Shown piece by piece: positions 23,997 through 32,780 of a stretch of DNA of 64,000 bases. Location: assembly GCF_030268065.1 (NCBI RefSeq), contig NZ_BSDD01000003.1:186001-250000 (forward strand). The letters are read 5' to 3'. Both the position numbers and the translations under genes were made by a program. This DNA comes from Geothrix rubra. Lineage in GTDB: Bacteria; Acidobacteriota; Holophagae; Holophagales; Holophagaceae. The notes under the pieces are model-generated. The model saw nothing but the letters and a program-made list of their open reading frames with translations. It had not been told where the DNA came from and made no database searches. Each line of letters starts with the position of its first letter. The stretch's first letter is position 1.

Positions 23997-24350
23997 GGTC
24001 CCGTGCCCCACGCCCTCCGGGCGGACGCTGAGCGGCCGGGCTTCCCGGCCGCACGCGTCTCTGGCGGCCCGCGATCGGACGCCGCCCCGCGCCATCCTCC
24101 CACTCCCCCGCTTCGCGGGCTCGCGGAGCGGGTCCCCCGGCACAACGCCGACTACGAGGAGCCTGAGGACTGAGGTCCCGTGCCCCACGCCCTCCGGGCG
24201 GACGCTGAGCGGCCGGGCTTCCCGGCCGCACGCGTCTCCGGCGGCCCGCGATCGGACGCCGCCCCGCGCCGTCCTCCCACTCCCCCGCTTCGCGGGCTCG
24301 CGGAGCGGGTCCCCCGGCACAACGCCGACTACGAGGAGCCCGAGGACTGA
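23962..24350 (+). repeat. 177-bp tandem array duplicating the 3' end of yebC
   Basis: Two 177-bp units (23962-24138 and 24139-24315) are followed by a 35-bp partial third (24316-24350). The repeated 35-bp segment A is the last 11 codons and stop of yebC; B is 142 bp of non-coding sequence. The pattern is A-B-A-B-A. Units differ at only a few bases. Each B holds a perfect hairpin, GCGGCCGGG-CTT-CCCGGCCGC, and a CCCGC-TTC-GCGGG stem. Apart from the array and the heptamers after it, the 396-bp stretch to the next gene holds no coding sequence I can support. Confidence 0.9.
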
Positions 24351-24378
24351 GTCTTCGGTCTTCCGTCTGCAGTCTTGC
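24351..24378. repeat. degenerate GTCTTC heptamer tandem repeat
   Basis: Four 7-base units, GTCTTCG, GTCTTCC, GTCTGCA and GTCTTGC, start at the last base of the yebC array. The same heptamer recurs three times at 62909-62929. Such short tandemly repeated heptamers are known from cyanobacteria and other phyla; their role is unclear. Confidence 0.6.
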
Positions 24379-24392
24379 GTTCAGGGCAAGCG

Positions 24393-24863
24393 TCAGCGGG
24401 CCTGGAAGGCGCTCTCGGCGGTGGCGGGCATCTCGGGACCGGCCTTGGGGGCCTGGCCGAAGAGGGCCTTGTTGTAGACGACGAAGCTGGCGGCGAAGAA
24501 CAGCAGCAGGACCAGCAGGGCCGCCCCGCGCTTCCCGACGGCCAGGGCCTTGGGCGCCATCTCGGAGAGTCCCACCAGGATGACCACCAGCAGCAGCTTG
24601 ACGTGGAAGTAGTGGCCGTTCCGGAAGGGGTTCTGGCCGTGCTGGATCATCATCACCAGCAGGACAAGGCCGGCGATGAGGGCCAGACGGAAAGCCCAGA
24701 CCACCACCTTGGACCACACGGTGGCGGCCAACCCGCGCAGGTCCTCGCGGCCCTCCTCGAACCCCGAGAGCAGCAGGGCCACCACGGCGGCGCCCCCGCC
24801 GGTGGCGATGGCCACGAAATGGAGCCAACGGACGAGATTCACGGCTTCAAGCTTCAGGTTCAT
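24393..24863 (-). CDS. four-helix membrane protein, HemJ/CopD-like
   Basis: A 156-residue inner-membrane protein with about four helices. The first helix carries LVRWLHFVAIATGGGAAVV and the third begins GHYFHVKLLLVVILVG. A His in helix 1 and an HxK ahead of helix 3 resemble the HemJ (protoporphyrinogen oxidase-like) and CopD layouts, where they bind haem or copper. The match is by pattern only. ATG 24863 follows GAGG. It converges on the yebC repeat array and is divergent from the Gfo/Idh/MocA gene. Confidence 0.5.
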   Translation of the reverse strand: MNLKLEAVNLVRWLHFVAIATGGGAAVVALLLSGFEEGREDLRGLAATVWSKVVVWAFRLALIAGLVLLVMMIQHGQNPFRNGHYFHVKLLLVVILVGLSEMAPKALAVGKRGAALLVLLLFFAASFVVYNKALFGQAPKAGPEMPATAESAFQAR

Positions 24864-24930
24864 GGTCGCCTCGGAGTGTGAGCCTTAGAGCTTAGCAGCC
24901 CTGCTAGGCTCAATCCGTTCGGAGGGCACC

Positions 24931-25896
24931 ATGTCCAAGTTGCGCGTGGCCGTCGTGGGAGTGGGACACCTGGGCCAGCATCACGCCCGGATCGCCGCGT
25001 CGGCGCCGGAGGCGGTGCTGGCGGCCGTGGTGGATCCCGATCCGGTGCGCGGACCGGAGATCGCCGGCAAGTTCGGCGCCCCCTGGCTGGCCTCCCTGGA
25101 CCAGGCGCTGCCGGAGGTCGATGCCGTCCAGGTCGCCGCGCCCACGGGCTTCCACCACGCCCTGGGCATCCAGGCCCTGAAGGCCGGGAAGCACGTGCTC
25201 ATGGAGAAGCCCCTGGCCGCCACCCTCGACGAAGGGCTCGCCCTGCTGGAGGCCCTGTACGCCGCCCGCGCCTCCCATCCCGGCCTCGTGGCGCAGGTGG
25301 GCCACCTGGAGCGCTTCAACCCCGCCGTGGCCGCCCTGCGGGACCGCGGCTTCAAGCCCCGCTTCCTGGAGGCCGTGCGCGTCTCGCCCTTCCCCGCCCG
25401 CAGCCTGGAGGTGGACGTGGTGATGGACGTGATGATCCACGACCTGGACCTGCTCCGCGCCCTGGTGGGCCGCCCGGTCATCGACGTGGAGGCCGTGGGC
25501 GTACCCGTGCTCACGCCCTTCGCCGACCTGGTGAACGCCCGCCTCAAGTTCGAGGGCGGCGCCTTCGCCACAGTCACCGCCAGCCGCGTGGCCCGCAAGA
25601 AGGAACGCACCCTGCGGGCCTTCGGCGACAAGGAGTACGCCAGCCTCGACTTCGCCGCGCAGAAGCTGGAGCTGCTGCGCCTCGTGATGGGCCCCGAGGG
25701 TCCCCAGGTGCAGCCTGAGCAAGTGGACATCGAGGAGGGCGAGCCCCTCCGCCTGGAGATCGAGGCCTTCCACGCCGCCTGCCTGGGCCGCGGCACCGAG
25801 GGGGTCACCTGGGAGGAGGGCCAGGAGGCCATGCGCGTGGCCGACCAGGTGCAGAAGGCCGTGGCGAAGAGCCTGGCGGAACTGGGGCGGGCCTGA
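24931..25896 (+). CDS. Gfo/Idh/MocA-family oxidoreductase
   Basis: NAD(P)-dependent dehydrogenase, 321 residues, usually acting on sugars, inositol or biliverdin-like substrates. The Rossmann motif GVGHLGQHHARI is at about 10-21. EKPLAATLDEG has the catalytic-site Lys, and VMIHDLDLLRAL carries the His/Asp motif. Many bacteria keep such a gene near lipid A genes, but no such neighbour is seen here. ATG 24931 follows GGAGGG. The serine hydrolase gene begins 7 bp after it. Substrate unknown. Confidence 0.85.
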   Translation: MSKLRVAVVGVGHLGQHHARIAASAPEAVLAAVVDPDPVRGPEIAGKFGAPWLASLDQALPEVDAVQVAAPTGFHHALGIQALKAGKHVLMEKPLAATLDEGLALLEALYAARASHPGLVAQVGHLERFNPAVAALRDRGFKPRFLEAVRVSPFPARSLEVDVVMDVMIHDLDLLRALVGRPVIDVEAVGVPVLTPFADLVNARLKFEGGAFATVTASRVARKKERTLRAFGDKEYASLDFAAQKLELLRLVMGPEGPQVQPEQVDIEEGEPLRLEIEAFHAACLGRGTEGVTWEEGQEAMRVADQVQKAVAKSLAELGRA

Positions 25897-25903
25897 GGGC
25901 GGG

Positions 25904-26857
25904 ATGGCCCGCTTCTACGACCTCGCCTCCCTGGCCAAGCCGCTGGTGACGGCGCCCCTGGCCCTGGCCTTCCTCGACCTGGATGCGGACCGGCGCTGGG
26001 CCCTGGGTTTCCACGACCGGGAGGCGCCCCTGACGGCCCGCCAGCTGCTGTCCCACAGGTCCGGCCTGCCCCCCTGGCGACCCTTCACGGGGGAGGCCCT
26101 GGCGGCGCAACTCCGGCGGCCGTTGCCGGACCATCCCCTCCTCCGCCCCGCCACGCCCGGCCTGGCCACCTACTCCGACCTCAACTACCGCCTCCTGGCG
26201 GAGCTGCTCGAGCAGGAGACCGGCGTGCCCTTCGCGCGGCTGGGCGAGGCCTCGGGCCTCCGGCCGACTCCCTGGCCCGAGGCCCCGGTGGAGGTTCCTG
26301 ATGGCCCCGACGCGGAGGCCTGGCGCCTCGCCACGGACCTCCCCCTGCCGCCCCGGGATCCGCACCTCCCCCACGACGCCAATGCCCGGGCGGGCATGCG
26401 GGGCCATGCCGGCTTCGGCGCCACGGCTTCAGACATGGGAACCGCCCTGGCCCGCTGGGTCGCCGCCGGCTGGCCCGCCCGCATGGCCGTGGACACGGCG
26501 GCCGGCGAGGACGGCGCCTCCTGGGGCCTCGGCCTCCAGGTGGCCTTCGCCGGACCGGGCCGGTTCGGACAGCTCCTGTCGAATCTCCCCTTGGATCTCG
26601 GCGTGCACGTGATCGAGGACCCCTCGACGGGCCTGCCCCCGATCGCGCCGGGCCCGGATCCGGGTCCCGGCGTCCCCTCGGGCTGGTGGTTCCACCTGGG
26701 CTACACGGGCCCGGCCCTCTTCTACCGGCCTTCGGACCAGGCCTGCCTGGCCCTGCTCGTCCACCGCCGGGGCCCCCAGGGGGAGCTGCTCCCGGTCGAG
26801 GCCCTGCGGGCCCGCCGCTGGCAGGTGCTCCGGTCCTGGGTGGAGGCCCTGGCCTGA
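25904..26857 (+). CDS. serine hydrolase of the beta-lactamase/PBP4* family, short N-terminus
   Basis: A 317-residue serine hydrolase of the class C beta-lactamase/EstB group. The nucleophile motif SLAK lies at about residue 9-12, and YSDLNYRLL holds the Tyr of the YxN motif. HDANARAGMRGHAGFGATA is a family hallmark, and FHLGYTGPALFYRP resembles the HTG motif. Family members usually have about 50 residues before SxxK; here there are nearly none and no signal peptide. The start overlaps nothing usable upstream (7 bp after the previous stop). Activity is uncertain because one beta-strand of the fold appears missing. Confidence 0.65.
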   Translation: MARFYDLASLAKPLVTAPLALAFLDLDADRRWALGFHDREAPLTARQLLSHRSGLPPWRPFTGEALAAQLRRPLPDHPLLRPATPGLATYSDLNYRLLAELLEQETGVPFARLGEASGLRPTPWPEAPVEVPDGPDAEAWRLATDLPLPPRDPHLPHDANARAGMRGHAGFGATASDMGTALARWVAAGWPARMAVDTAAGEDGASWGLGLQVAFAGPGRFGQLLSNLPLDLGVHVIEDPSTGLPPIAPGPDPGPGVPSGWWFHLGYTGPALFYRPSDQACLALLVHRRGPQGELLPVEALRARRWQVLRSWVEALA

Positions 26858-26880
26858 GGCGTCCGTGGTCCAATGGAGCC

Positions 26881-28995
26881 ATGTTCAGACCCGCCGCCCT
26901 GCTCCTGGTCCTCCTCGCCCCGCTCCTTCCCCTCCGCGCCGCAGAACCCACCGTGCGCATCGGCCTCGACACCCAGGCCACCGAATGGGTGGTCCAGCTG
27001 GAGGGCGGCGGCCAGGTCTGCGACCGCGCCGGGAAGCCGGTCATGAAGGTGGCCCCGGACGAGAAGCTGCGCATCTGGTGGGACAGCCGGGGCAGCTCGG
27101 ATCCCACCCAGGAATACCGGGTCCAGGTCAGCCATCCCCTGGCCCTGCCCGAAGCCGAGGCCCTCATGAAGCGCCTGCGGGCCGTGGGTGAGCATCCTGA
27201 CCGGGTGAAGGTGCCCGACGCCGATACCTGGCGGGTGCTCACCGGCCACTTCCCCACCACGGAGGCGGCGGAACCCGTGCTCCAGAAGCTCCAGGACCTG
27301 GGCCTGGACGAGCTCTGGGTGTCTTCCGAATCCCGCACCGTGCCCCCCCGCAAGGGCCGGGCACTGTATGCCATCACCGAGCGCTACGAGCGCCGCCCCC
27401 TGCCGCTCGGGGGCATCTGGTTGAAGCCCGCCGGCGAGCTGACGACCCTCGTGGGGAAGGGCCGGTACCGCGGCAAGGTGGAGCTCTTCCCCAACGCCCA
27501 GGGACGCCTCACGGTGGTGAACACCCTGGGCCTGGAGACCTACCTCCGGGGCGTGGTGCCCAAGGAGATGGGGGCTTGGGAGTTCCCCTCCCTGGAGGCC
27601 CTCAAGGCCCAGGCCGTGGCCGCCCGCACCTATGCCGTCGCGAACCTCGGCAAGCACGCCAGGGACGGCTACGACATGACCGACACCGTGGCCGACCAGG
27701 TCTACGGTGGCCGCGACGGCGAGCAGTCCCTCACGGACCGGGCCGTCAAGGAGACCGAGGGCCTCTTCGCCACCTACGGCGGCAAGCCCATCCTCGCCCT
27801 CTTCATGGCCAACTGCGGCGGGCACACCGTGGACGTGTCCGAGGTCTTCGGCGGCGACGCGCCCTACCTGAAGGCCGCCACCTGCTACCCGGTGAGGCCC
27901 CTCACCCTGCCCTTCGCCGCAGGCGTGCCCGTCTCCCCGGAAGCCCGCCAGCCCTGGCTCGGCTGGGACCTGCTTCGCCTGGCCTCGGGCATCATCCCGC
28001 CGGCCTGGCTGGATCCGAACGTCCTCTCGGCCCCCGCCACCCCGGCCACCCTGGCGGCGCCGGTCCTGGCCCTCCAGCAGCGCCTGGGCCTGGACCCCCT
28101 GCCCCTGGCCGCGGAGGGCAACCTGTACCTCGCCCTGGCCCGTTCCCTCGGCTTCGACCGGGTGGTCCAGGGCCAGGAACGGCCCCAGGATGCGGCCTAC
28201 TTCCAGGCGGACGGCCTGCCCGAGGCCGACCGGCTCCTGGCCGAGTTCCTCTCCCGGCGGGGACTCGTCTCCGCCAGCGCGTGGACCGCCAAGGGGCGTC
28301 CGACCCTCCGCGAGGCCCTGCAGGCGCTGGCCCGGCTCTGGCAGGACCTCCAGCCCCTGGCCCCGGGCGAAGGCACCCTCCTCATGGATCGGCAGGTGCG
28401 GCGCAAGAACGGCGGCCCCGAGCCGCTGCCCCTGGCGCCGGGCCTGCTCCTGGCGGAGGAGTCCCCGGACGGCTCCCTGCGCCTGGTGGCCAGGTCGGAC
28501 ATCCAGGTGGGCGACCGCCTGAAATGGATTCCCGACGCCTCCGGGGCCGCCCTGGTACTGGTGCGACGGCTGGATCCGGACGGCGCGGCCTGGGACCGCT
28601 ACAGCCCGACGGCACATTGGCGGGTGGATTACTCGGAGGCCGACCTCCTGACCCTGGTCCAGAAACGGTTGAGGGTCCACGGCATCCAGGGCCTGCAGCT
28701 CCTGCACGACGCCCAGGGCCGGGTGCTGGAGGCCACGCTGGTGGACGACCGGGGCCGCCCCCACCGCGTGCGGGGCATGCACATCCGCGGCCTGCTGGGC
28801 CTGAAGGACAACGTGTTCCGCTACCTGACCGTGGGCCGGGGCGCCGACCGGCACTGGATCTTCTACGGACGGGGCTGGGGCCACGGCGTGGGCATGTGCC
28901 AGACCGGCGCCTACGGCATGGCCCTGGAGGGCGCCACCTTCGACCAGATCCTCAAGCACTACTACCCGGGCATTGCCCTCACGAAGCTCGATTGA
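26881..28995 (+). CDS. SpoIID/LytB-domain protein with a large insertion
   Basis: An exported protein of 704 residues with signal peptide MFRPAALLLVLLAPLLPLRA. SpoIID is a lytic transglycosylase acting on denuded peptidoglycan; LytB is a related amidase enhancer. Core motifs: TYLRGVVPKEMGAWEF (catalytic-Glu region, about 220-235), LEALKAQAVAARTYA, and the C-terminal GWGHGVGMCQTGAYGMA at about 665. Between FGGDAPYLKAAT (about 325) and that C-terminal block lie some 300 extra residues, much longer than usual. A region at 100-140 resembles SPOR-type repeats. ATG 26881 is right at the signal peptide; longer upstream readings overlap the previous gene. Confidence 0.8.
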   Translation: MFRPAALLLVLLAPLLPLRAAEPTVRIGLDTQATEWVVQLEGGGQVCDRAGKPVMKVAPDEKLRIWWDSRGSSDPTQEYRVQVSHPLALPEAEALMKRLRAVGEHPDRVKVPDADTWRVLTGHFPTTEAAEPVLQKLQDLGLDELWVSSESRTVPPRKGRALYAITERYERRPLPLGGIWLKPAGELTTLVGKGRYRGKVELFPNAQGRLTVVNTLGLETYLRGVVPKEMGAWEFPSLEALKAQAVAARTYAVANLGKHARDGYDMTDTVADQVYGGRDGEQSLTDRAVKETEGLFATYGGKPILALFMANCGGHTVDVSEVFGGDAPYLKAATCYPVRPLTLPFAAGVPVSPEARQPWLGWDLLRLASGIIPPAWLDPNVLSAPATPATLAAPVLALQQRLGLDPLPLAAEGNLYLALARSLGFDRVVQGQERPQDAAYFQADGLPEADRLLAEFLSRRGLVSASAWTAKGRPTLREALQALARLWQDLQPLAPGEGTLLMDRQVRRKNGGPEPLPLAPGLLLAEESPDGSLRLVARSDIQVGDRLKWIPDASGAALVLVRRLDPDGAAWDRYSPTAHWRVDYSEADLLTLVQKRLRVHGIQGLQLLHDAQGRVLEATLVDDRGRPHRVRGMHIRGLLGLKDNVFRYLTVGRGADRHWIFYGRGWGHGVGMCQTGAYGMALEGATFDQILKHYYPGIALTKLD

Positions 28996-29030
28996 TTTTC
29001 AACCATTCGCTCCTTTTCGGGCATTGACGG

Positions 29031-29069
29031 CCCCCCGGGGTTGACCCACGCTTGCGTTCCACCGGGGGG
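29031..29069 (+). promoter_or_regulatory. inverted repeat over the ribosome-binding site of the next gene
   Basis: CCCCCCGG (29031-29038) and CCGGGGGG (29062-29069) can pair across 23 bases. The downstream arm is the G-rich ribosome-binding site of the gene at 29073. In this G+C-rich genome such pairing can arise by chance. Confidence 0.25.
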
Positions 29070-29072
29070 AGC

Positions 29073-30035
29073 ATGGTCCTGGACGCCTGGATCCTGGGCG
29101 CGCCGCTGAAAGTCCAGCGACGGGAGGACCACCCGTACCAGGAGACTGACCTGGCCACCCTCGGCCGGCACGAGCTGGTGCTGAGCCGGGTGCGGTCCCC
29201 CCTCGGGGAGCCGGGCTGCCAGCTCTTCCTGGATGGCCGGGCGATCTATGCCCCGGGGGACCCGGCCCCCGGACGGCCCTGGTTCGACCTCTGCCGGGAA
29301 CTGGGCTACGAGCCCAGCCGGCATTGGGACTGGGACCCGGCCCTGATCCTCTTCCAGCAGGTGGTGCCGGCCCTGGCGGCGGGGTGGCACGAGCCCCCGA
29401 TCCCCTTGGACGACCAGGGGGTCCCGGAGGGCGTGGTGTGCCTCGCCACCCTGCGCCAGGCCTTCGCCGCCGCCGTGGCGGGCCTCCGCCAGCGGAACGG
29501 CGGTCCCGTGGCGGGCAAGGTGGCCGAGACCTTCGAGTGGCTCCCCCTCCGCGCCGTGGTCTTCCACGACGAGGCCCAGCTGCCCCTGGATTTCGAGGGC
29601 CTCGGGGGTCCCTGTGGACGCACCTCCCTCTGGCTCGGCATCCACCGGGACCGGGCCGTCGTGCTGGGCGGGGAGGTCCTGCCCGAACGGCAGGGTCGTC
29701 ACTGGCTCCCGGGCCTCCCAGGAGGGGACGGGCCCGTGGGGCCCGAGGCCTTCCTGGCGGCCGCCGGACTCGATCCCGTCCCGCCGAAGGGCTTCGAGGC
29801 GGCCTTCCGCCACGCCCTGGACCACCTCTGCGGCAGCCTGGAAGGCCTGCTCGACGCCTACCGCCGGACCTATCCCGTGGGCATCCCCTGGCAGCACGAT
29901 GCCTGGGATCGGCTGCGGGGCCGCACCATCGTGGACGTACGGGCCGGCCAGCCGACGGTGCTGGTGCTGGATGATGGCACCGAGCTGGCCCTGGAGAACG
30001 CCCCCCAGGTCTCCCGGGAACCCGGGGGGATCTGA
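29073..30035 (+). CDS. conserved-looking protein of unknown function
   Basis: A cytosolic-looking 320-residue protein that I do not recognise. No signal peptide or membrane segment is seen. It is rich in Gly, Pro, Asp and Trp, with features such as FDLCRELGYEPSRHWDWDP and HDAWDRLRGRTIVDVRAGQ. The N-terminal MVLDAWILGAPLKVQRREDH begins directly after the G-rich site, so ATG 29073 is preferred over the codon at 29052. The end is 11 bp from the convergent formate dehydrogenase gene. Long, well-behaved reading frame and codon use support a real gene. Confidence 0.55.
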   Translation: MVLDAWILGAPLKVQRREDHPYQETDLATLGRHELVLSRVRSPLGEPGCQLFLDGRAIYAPGDPAPGRPWFDLCRELGYEPSRHWDWDPALILFQQVVPALAAGWHEPPIPLDDQGVPEGVVCLATLRQAFAAAVAGLRQRNGGPVAGKVAETFEWLPLRAVVFHDEAQLPLDFEGLGGPCGRTSLWLGIHRDRAVVLGGEVLPERQGRHWLPGLPGGDGPVGPEAFLAAAGLDPVPPKGFEAAFRHALDHLCGSLEGLLDAYRRTYPVGIPWQHDAWDRLRGRTIVDVRAGQPTVLVLDDGTELALENAPQVSREPGGI

Positions 30036-30046
30036 CTCTCGGGGAC

Positions 30047-32722
30047 TCAGGCCTTCCGGAGGGCCACGGCGGTGACCTTGTACTCGGGCGTGCCGGTGTG
30101 CCGGTCCCGGCCCGGACCCGTGGCCTGGTTCACGAAGGCGGGCACGGAATGGAAGGTGGCGAAGGGCTCGCCGGGCCTCACGCGGTCCGTGACGTGGGCC
30201 AGGAGGGTGAAGCTGCCGTGCCGGCTGGTCACCGTGACGGCCTCGCCATCCACCACCCCCAGGCTGGCGGCATCGGCGGGATGGAGCTCCAGGCCGTTGT
30301 CCGGCCGGAGATGGCCGTTGCGGGTCCGTCCCGTCATGGTGGCCGCGTTGAAATGGAACAGGCTGCGGCCCGTGTTCAGCAGCCAGGGATGGGTGTCGGT
30401 CGCCACCTGGGCGCTGGGGGTGTAGTCGAGGAGCCGGAAGGCGGCCCTCCCGCCGCCGGGGAAGCCCTCCGCGTGCAGGACCGCGGTGCCCGGGTGGGAC
30501 TCGTCCGGGCAGGGCCACTGGATCCCGCCCTCCCGCTCCAGCCGCGCGTAGGTGATGCCCTGGACGTCGGGCCATACCTGGCGGATCTCGTTCCAGACCG
30601 ATTCGGCATCCGGGAACCGGAAGGGGCCGCCGGCCCCCAGGCGCTCGGCCAGCGCGCAGAGGATCTCCCGGTCCGAGCGGCTGTCGCCCTTCGGGGGCAG
30701 GGCCTGGCGCACCCGCTGCACCCGGCGCTCGCCGTTCATGAAGGTGCCCTCCTTCTCGAAGGGGCTGGCCGCGGGCAGGAAAACGGTGCCGAAGGCCCGG
30801 GCCGTCTCCGTCATGAAGAGATCCACGACCACCAGGGCTTCCAGGCCGTGCAGGTTCTCCGCCGTGGTCCGGGCATCCGCATGGCTCAGCAGCACGTCGT
30901 AGCCGAGGACCAGCAGCGCCCTGAGGCGGCCCTCCCCCGCGGCATCCAGCATCCCCATGGCCGTGAGCCCCGGGGCCTCCGGCAACGCCGCGCCCCACAC
31001 CGGCAGATGGTCCGCGAGGGCCCGCGCCAGGGGCCGGTAGCCCGTGAGGCGCGTGGGCTCGCAGCCCATCTGGGCGCTGCCCTGCACGTTGTTCTGGCCG
31101 CGCAGGGGGTTCACCCCGGCGCCGGGGAGGCCGAGGTTGCCTGTGAGGAGCGCGAGGTGGGCCAGGGCCATCACGCCGTCCGTCCCCTGGATGTGCTCCG
31201 TGACGCCGAGGCCGTGGAGGCACATGGCGGGCTTCGACGTGGCGTAGAGCCGGGCGGCGCGCCGGATGTCCTCCGCCGCCACCCCGCAGGCCGCCGCGGC
31301 CCGTTCCGGTGTCCAGGCCTGCAGCGAGGTCACGAAGGCCTCCAGGCCCTCCGTGCGCGACTGGATGAAGGCCAGGTCCGCCAGGCCCTCGTCGAGGATG
31401 ACCCGCGCCAGGGCCTGGAACAGGGGCAGGTTGGTGCCCGGGCGCAGGGCGAGGTGGACCGTCGCCTCGGCGGCCAGCTCCGTGCGGCGGGGGTCGATGA
31501 CCACCAGGGGGACGCCGGCCCTGGCCCGCTGGCGGATCCGCGCCCCCACGATGGGGTGGTTCTCCGTGGCGTTCGCGCCCACCACCAGGAGCATCGCCGC
31601 CCGCTCGATGTCCGCGAAGCTGTTCGTGGCGGCGCCGGTGCCGAGCACCTGGCCCAGGCCCGTGGCGCTGGGCGCGTGGCAGACCCGGGCGCAGCAGTCC
31701 ACGTTGTGGGTGCCCAGGGCCAGGCGCGCGAACTTCTGGGTGAGGTAGTTCTCCTCGTTGGTGGCCCGGCTGGAGGCCAGCACCCCCACCCCGCCGGGAC
31801 CGGCGTTCATGACCGCCTGGCGCAGGGCCACCGCGGCTGCATCCAGGGCCTCGTCCCAGGAGACCTCCTCCCAGGCCCCGTTCCGGCGGACCATGGGCCG
31901 GGTCACGCGGTCCTCCGCCTCCTGGAAGCCGAAGGCGTAGCGCCCCTTCACGCAGAGGTGACCGCGGCTCACGACCGAGTCCAGGACGGGCCGGGACTCG
32001 GTGATCCGTCCATCCGTGAGGCCCAGGTCCAGCTCGCAGCCCGTGCCGCAGTAGGGGCAGGTGGTGCGCACCCAGCGGTCCGGCTGGCCGTGGCGGATCC
32101 GGGCGGCATCCTCGATGGCCCCTGTGGGGCAGGTGTCTGCGCAGGCCCCACAGCTCACGCACCCGCTGGCCAGCAGGCTGCCGGCGGTCTCCGGGACCAC
32201 GTGCCAATCGGTGCCCCGGGAGACGGCCGTCCACACGTCCTGCCCCTGCACCTCCGAGCAGATGCGGACGCAGCGGCCGCAGGCCACGCACCAGGACAGA
32301 TCCACATCCAGGTAGGGGTGCCCCGCCTCGCGGAATCCCGACCGGTCGTTCCCCGAAGGCGCCACGCCGTACCGGTCCAGCAGCCGCTGGAAGGGCTTGC
32401 CGGCCATGCGCTCCGGGGCCCCGGCGGGGAGGCGGCGGGCGTAGAGCTCCAACATGGAACGCCGGAAGTCCTCCAGCGCGGGCGTGTGGGTCTCGACCTC
32501 CAGGCCCTCGGTGGCTTCCGTCGCGCAGGCGCACAGCGGCCGCTCCTGGCCGCGGACCTCCACCTCGCAGAGGCGGCAGGCGGAGGCGGGCTTCAGCCGG
32601 GGATCCGAGCAGAGGGTGGGCACCTCGATCCCGTGCCGTGCCAGGGCCTCCAGCAGCGTCAGGCCCGCCGGAACGGTCAGGTCGCGGCCGTTGGCGCGCA
32701 GGCGGATGGAGGCAGGTGCCAT
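30047..32722 (-). CDS. fdhA: molybdopterin formate dehydrogenase alpha subunit, Cys type
   Basis: Predicted oxidation of formate to CO2 (or the reverse) at a bis-MGD molybdenum/tungsten centre; 891 residues. Iron-sulfur ligands in order: a [2Fe-2S] ferredoxin domain (Cys38, 49, 52, 64), two [4Fe-4S] clusters in CVACGRCVRICSE (145-155) and CVSCGACADTCP (188-199), and the MopB cluster from CPYCGTGC (222-229). The metal ligand is Cys348 in RVCHAP, so no selenocysteine is needed. This domain order suits NAD-linked or soluble FdhA, which normally needs NuoE/F-type partners; none lies beside it. ATG 32722 follows GGAG. Nitrate reductase or other MopB enzymes are less likely. Confidence 0.85.
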   Translation of the reverse strand: MAPASIRLRANGRDLTVPAGLTLLEALARHGIEVPTLCSDPRLKPASACRLCEVEVRGQERPLCACATEATEGLEVETHTPALEDFRRSMLELYARRLPAGAPERMAGKPFQRLLDRYGVAPSGNDRSGFREAGHPYLDVDLSWCVACGRCVRICSEVQGQDVWTAVSRGTDWHVVPETAGSLLASGCVSCGACADTCPTGAIEDAARIRHGQPDRWVRTTCPYCGTGCELDLGLTDGRITESRPVLDSVVSRGHLCVKGRYAFGFQEAEDRVTRPMVRRNGAWEEVSWDEALDAAAVALRQAVMNAGPGGVGVLASSRATNEENYLTQKFARLALGTHNVDCCARVCHAPSATGLGQVLGTGAATNSFADIERAAMLLVVGANATENHPIVGARIRQRARAGVPLVVIDPRRTELAAEATVHLALRPGTNLPLFQALARVILDEGLADLAFIQSRTEGLEAFVTSLQAWTPERAAAACGVAAEDIRRAARLYATSKPAMCLHGLGVTEHIQGTDGVMALAHLALLTGNLGLPGAGVNPLRGQNNVQGSAQMGCEPTRLTGYRPLARALADHLPVWGAALPEAPGLTAMGMLDAAGEGRLRALLVLGYDVLLSHADARTTAENLHGLEALVVVDLFMTETARAFGTVFLPAASPFEKEGTFMNGERRVQRVRQALPPKGDSRSDREILCALAERLGAGGPFRFPDAESVWNEIRQVWPDVQGITYARLEREGGIQWPCPDESHPGTAVLHAEGFPGGGRAAFRLLDYTPSAQVATDTHPWLLNTGRSLFHFNAATMTGRTRNGHLRPDNGLELHPADAASLGVVDGEAVTVTSRHGSFTLLAHVTDRVRPGEPFATFHSVPAFVNQATGPGRDRHTGTPEYKVTAVALRKA

Positions 32723-32780
32723 CGGGGGCGGCTCCAGGGAGTCGGGGCGTGGATCGAGTATGCGCCCCGGCAGGCCCCCA

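Noticed and set aside
31670-31705. Possible selenocysteine in the formate dehydrogenase
   Set aside because: The active-site position in the RVCHAP segment is an ordinary Cys codon and there is no in-frame TGA.
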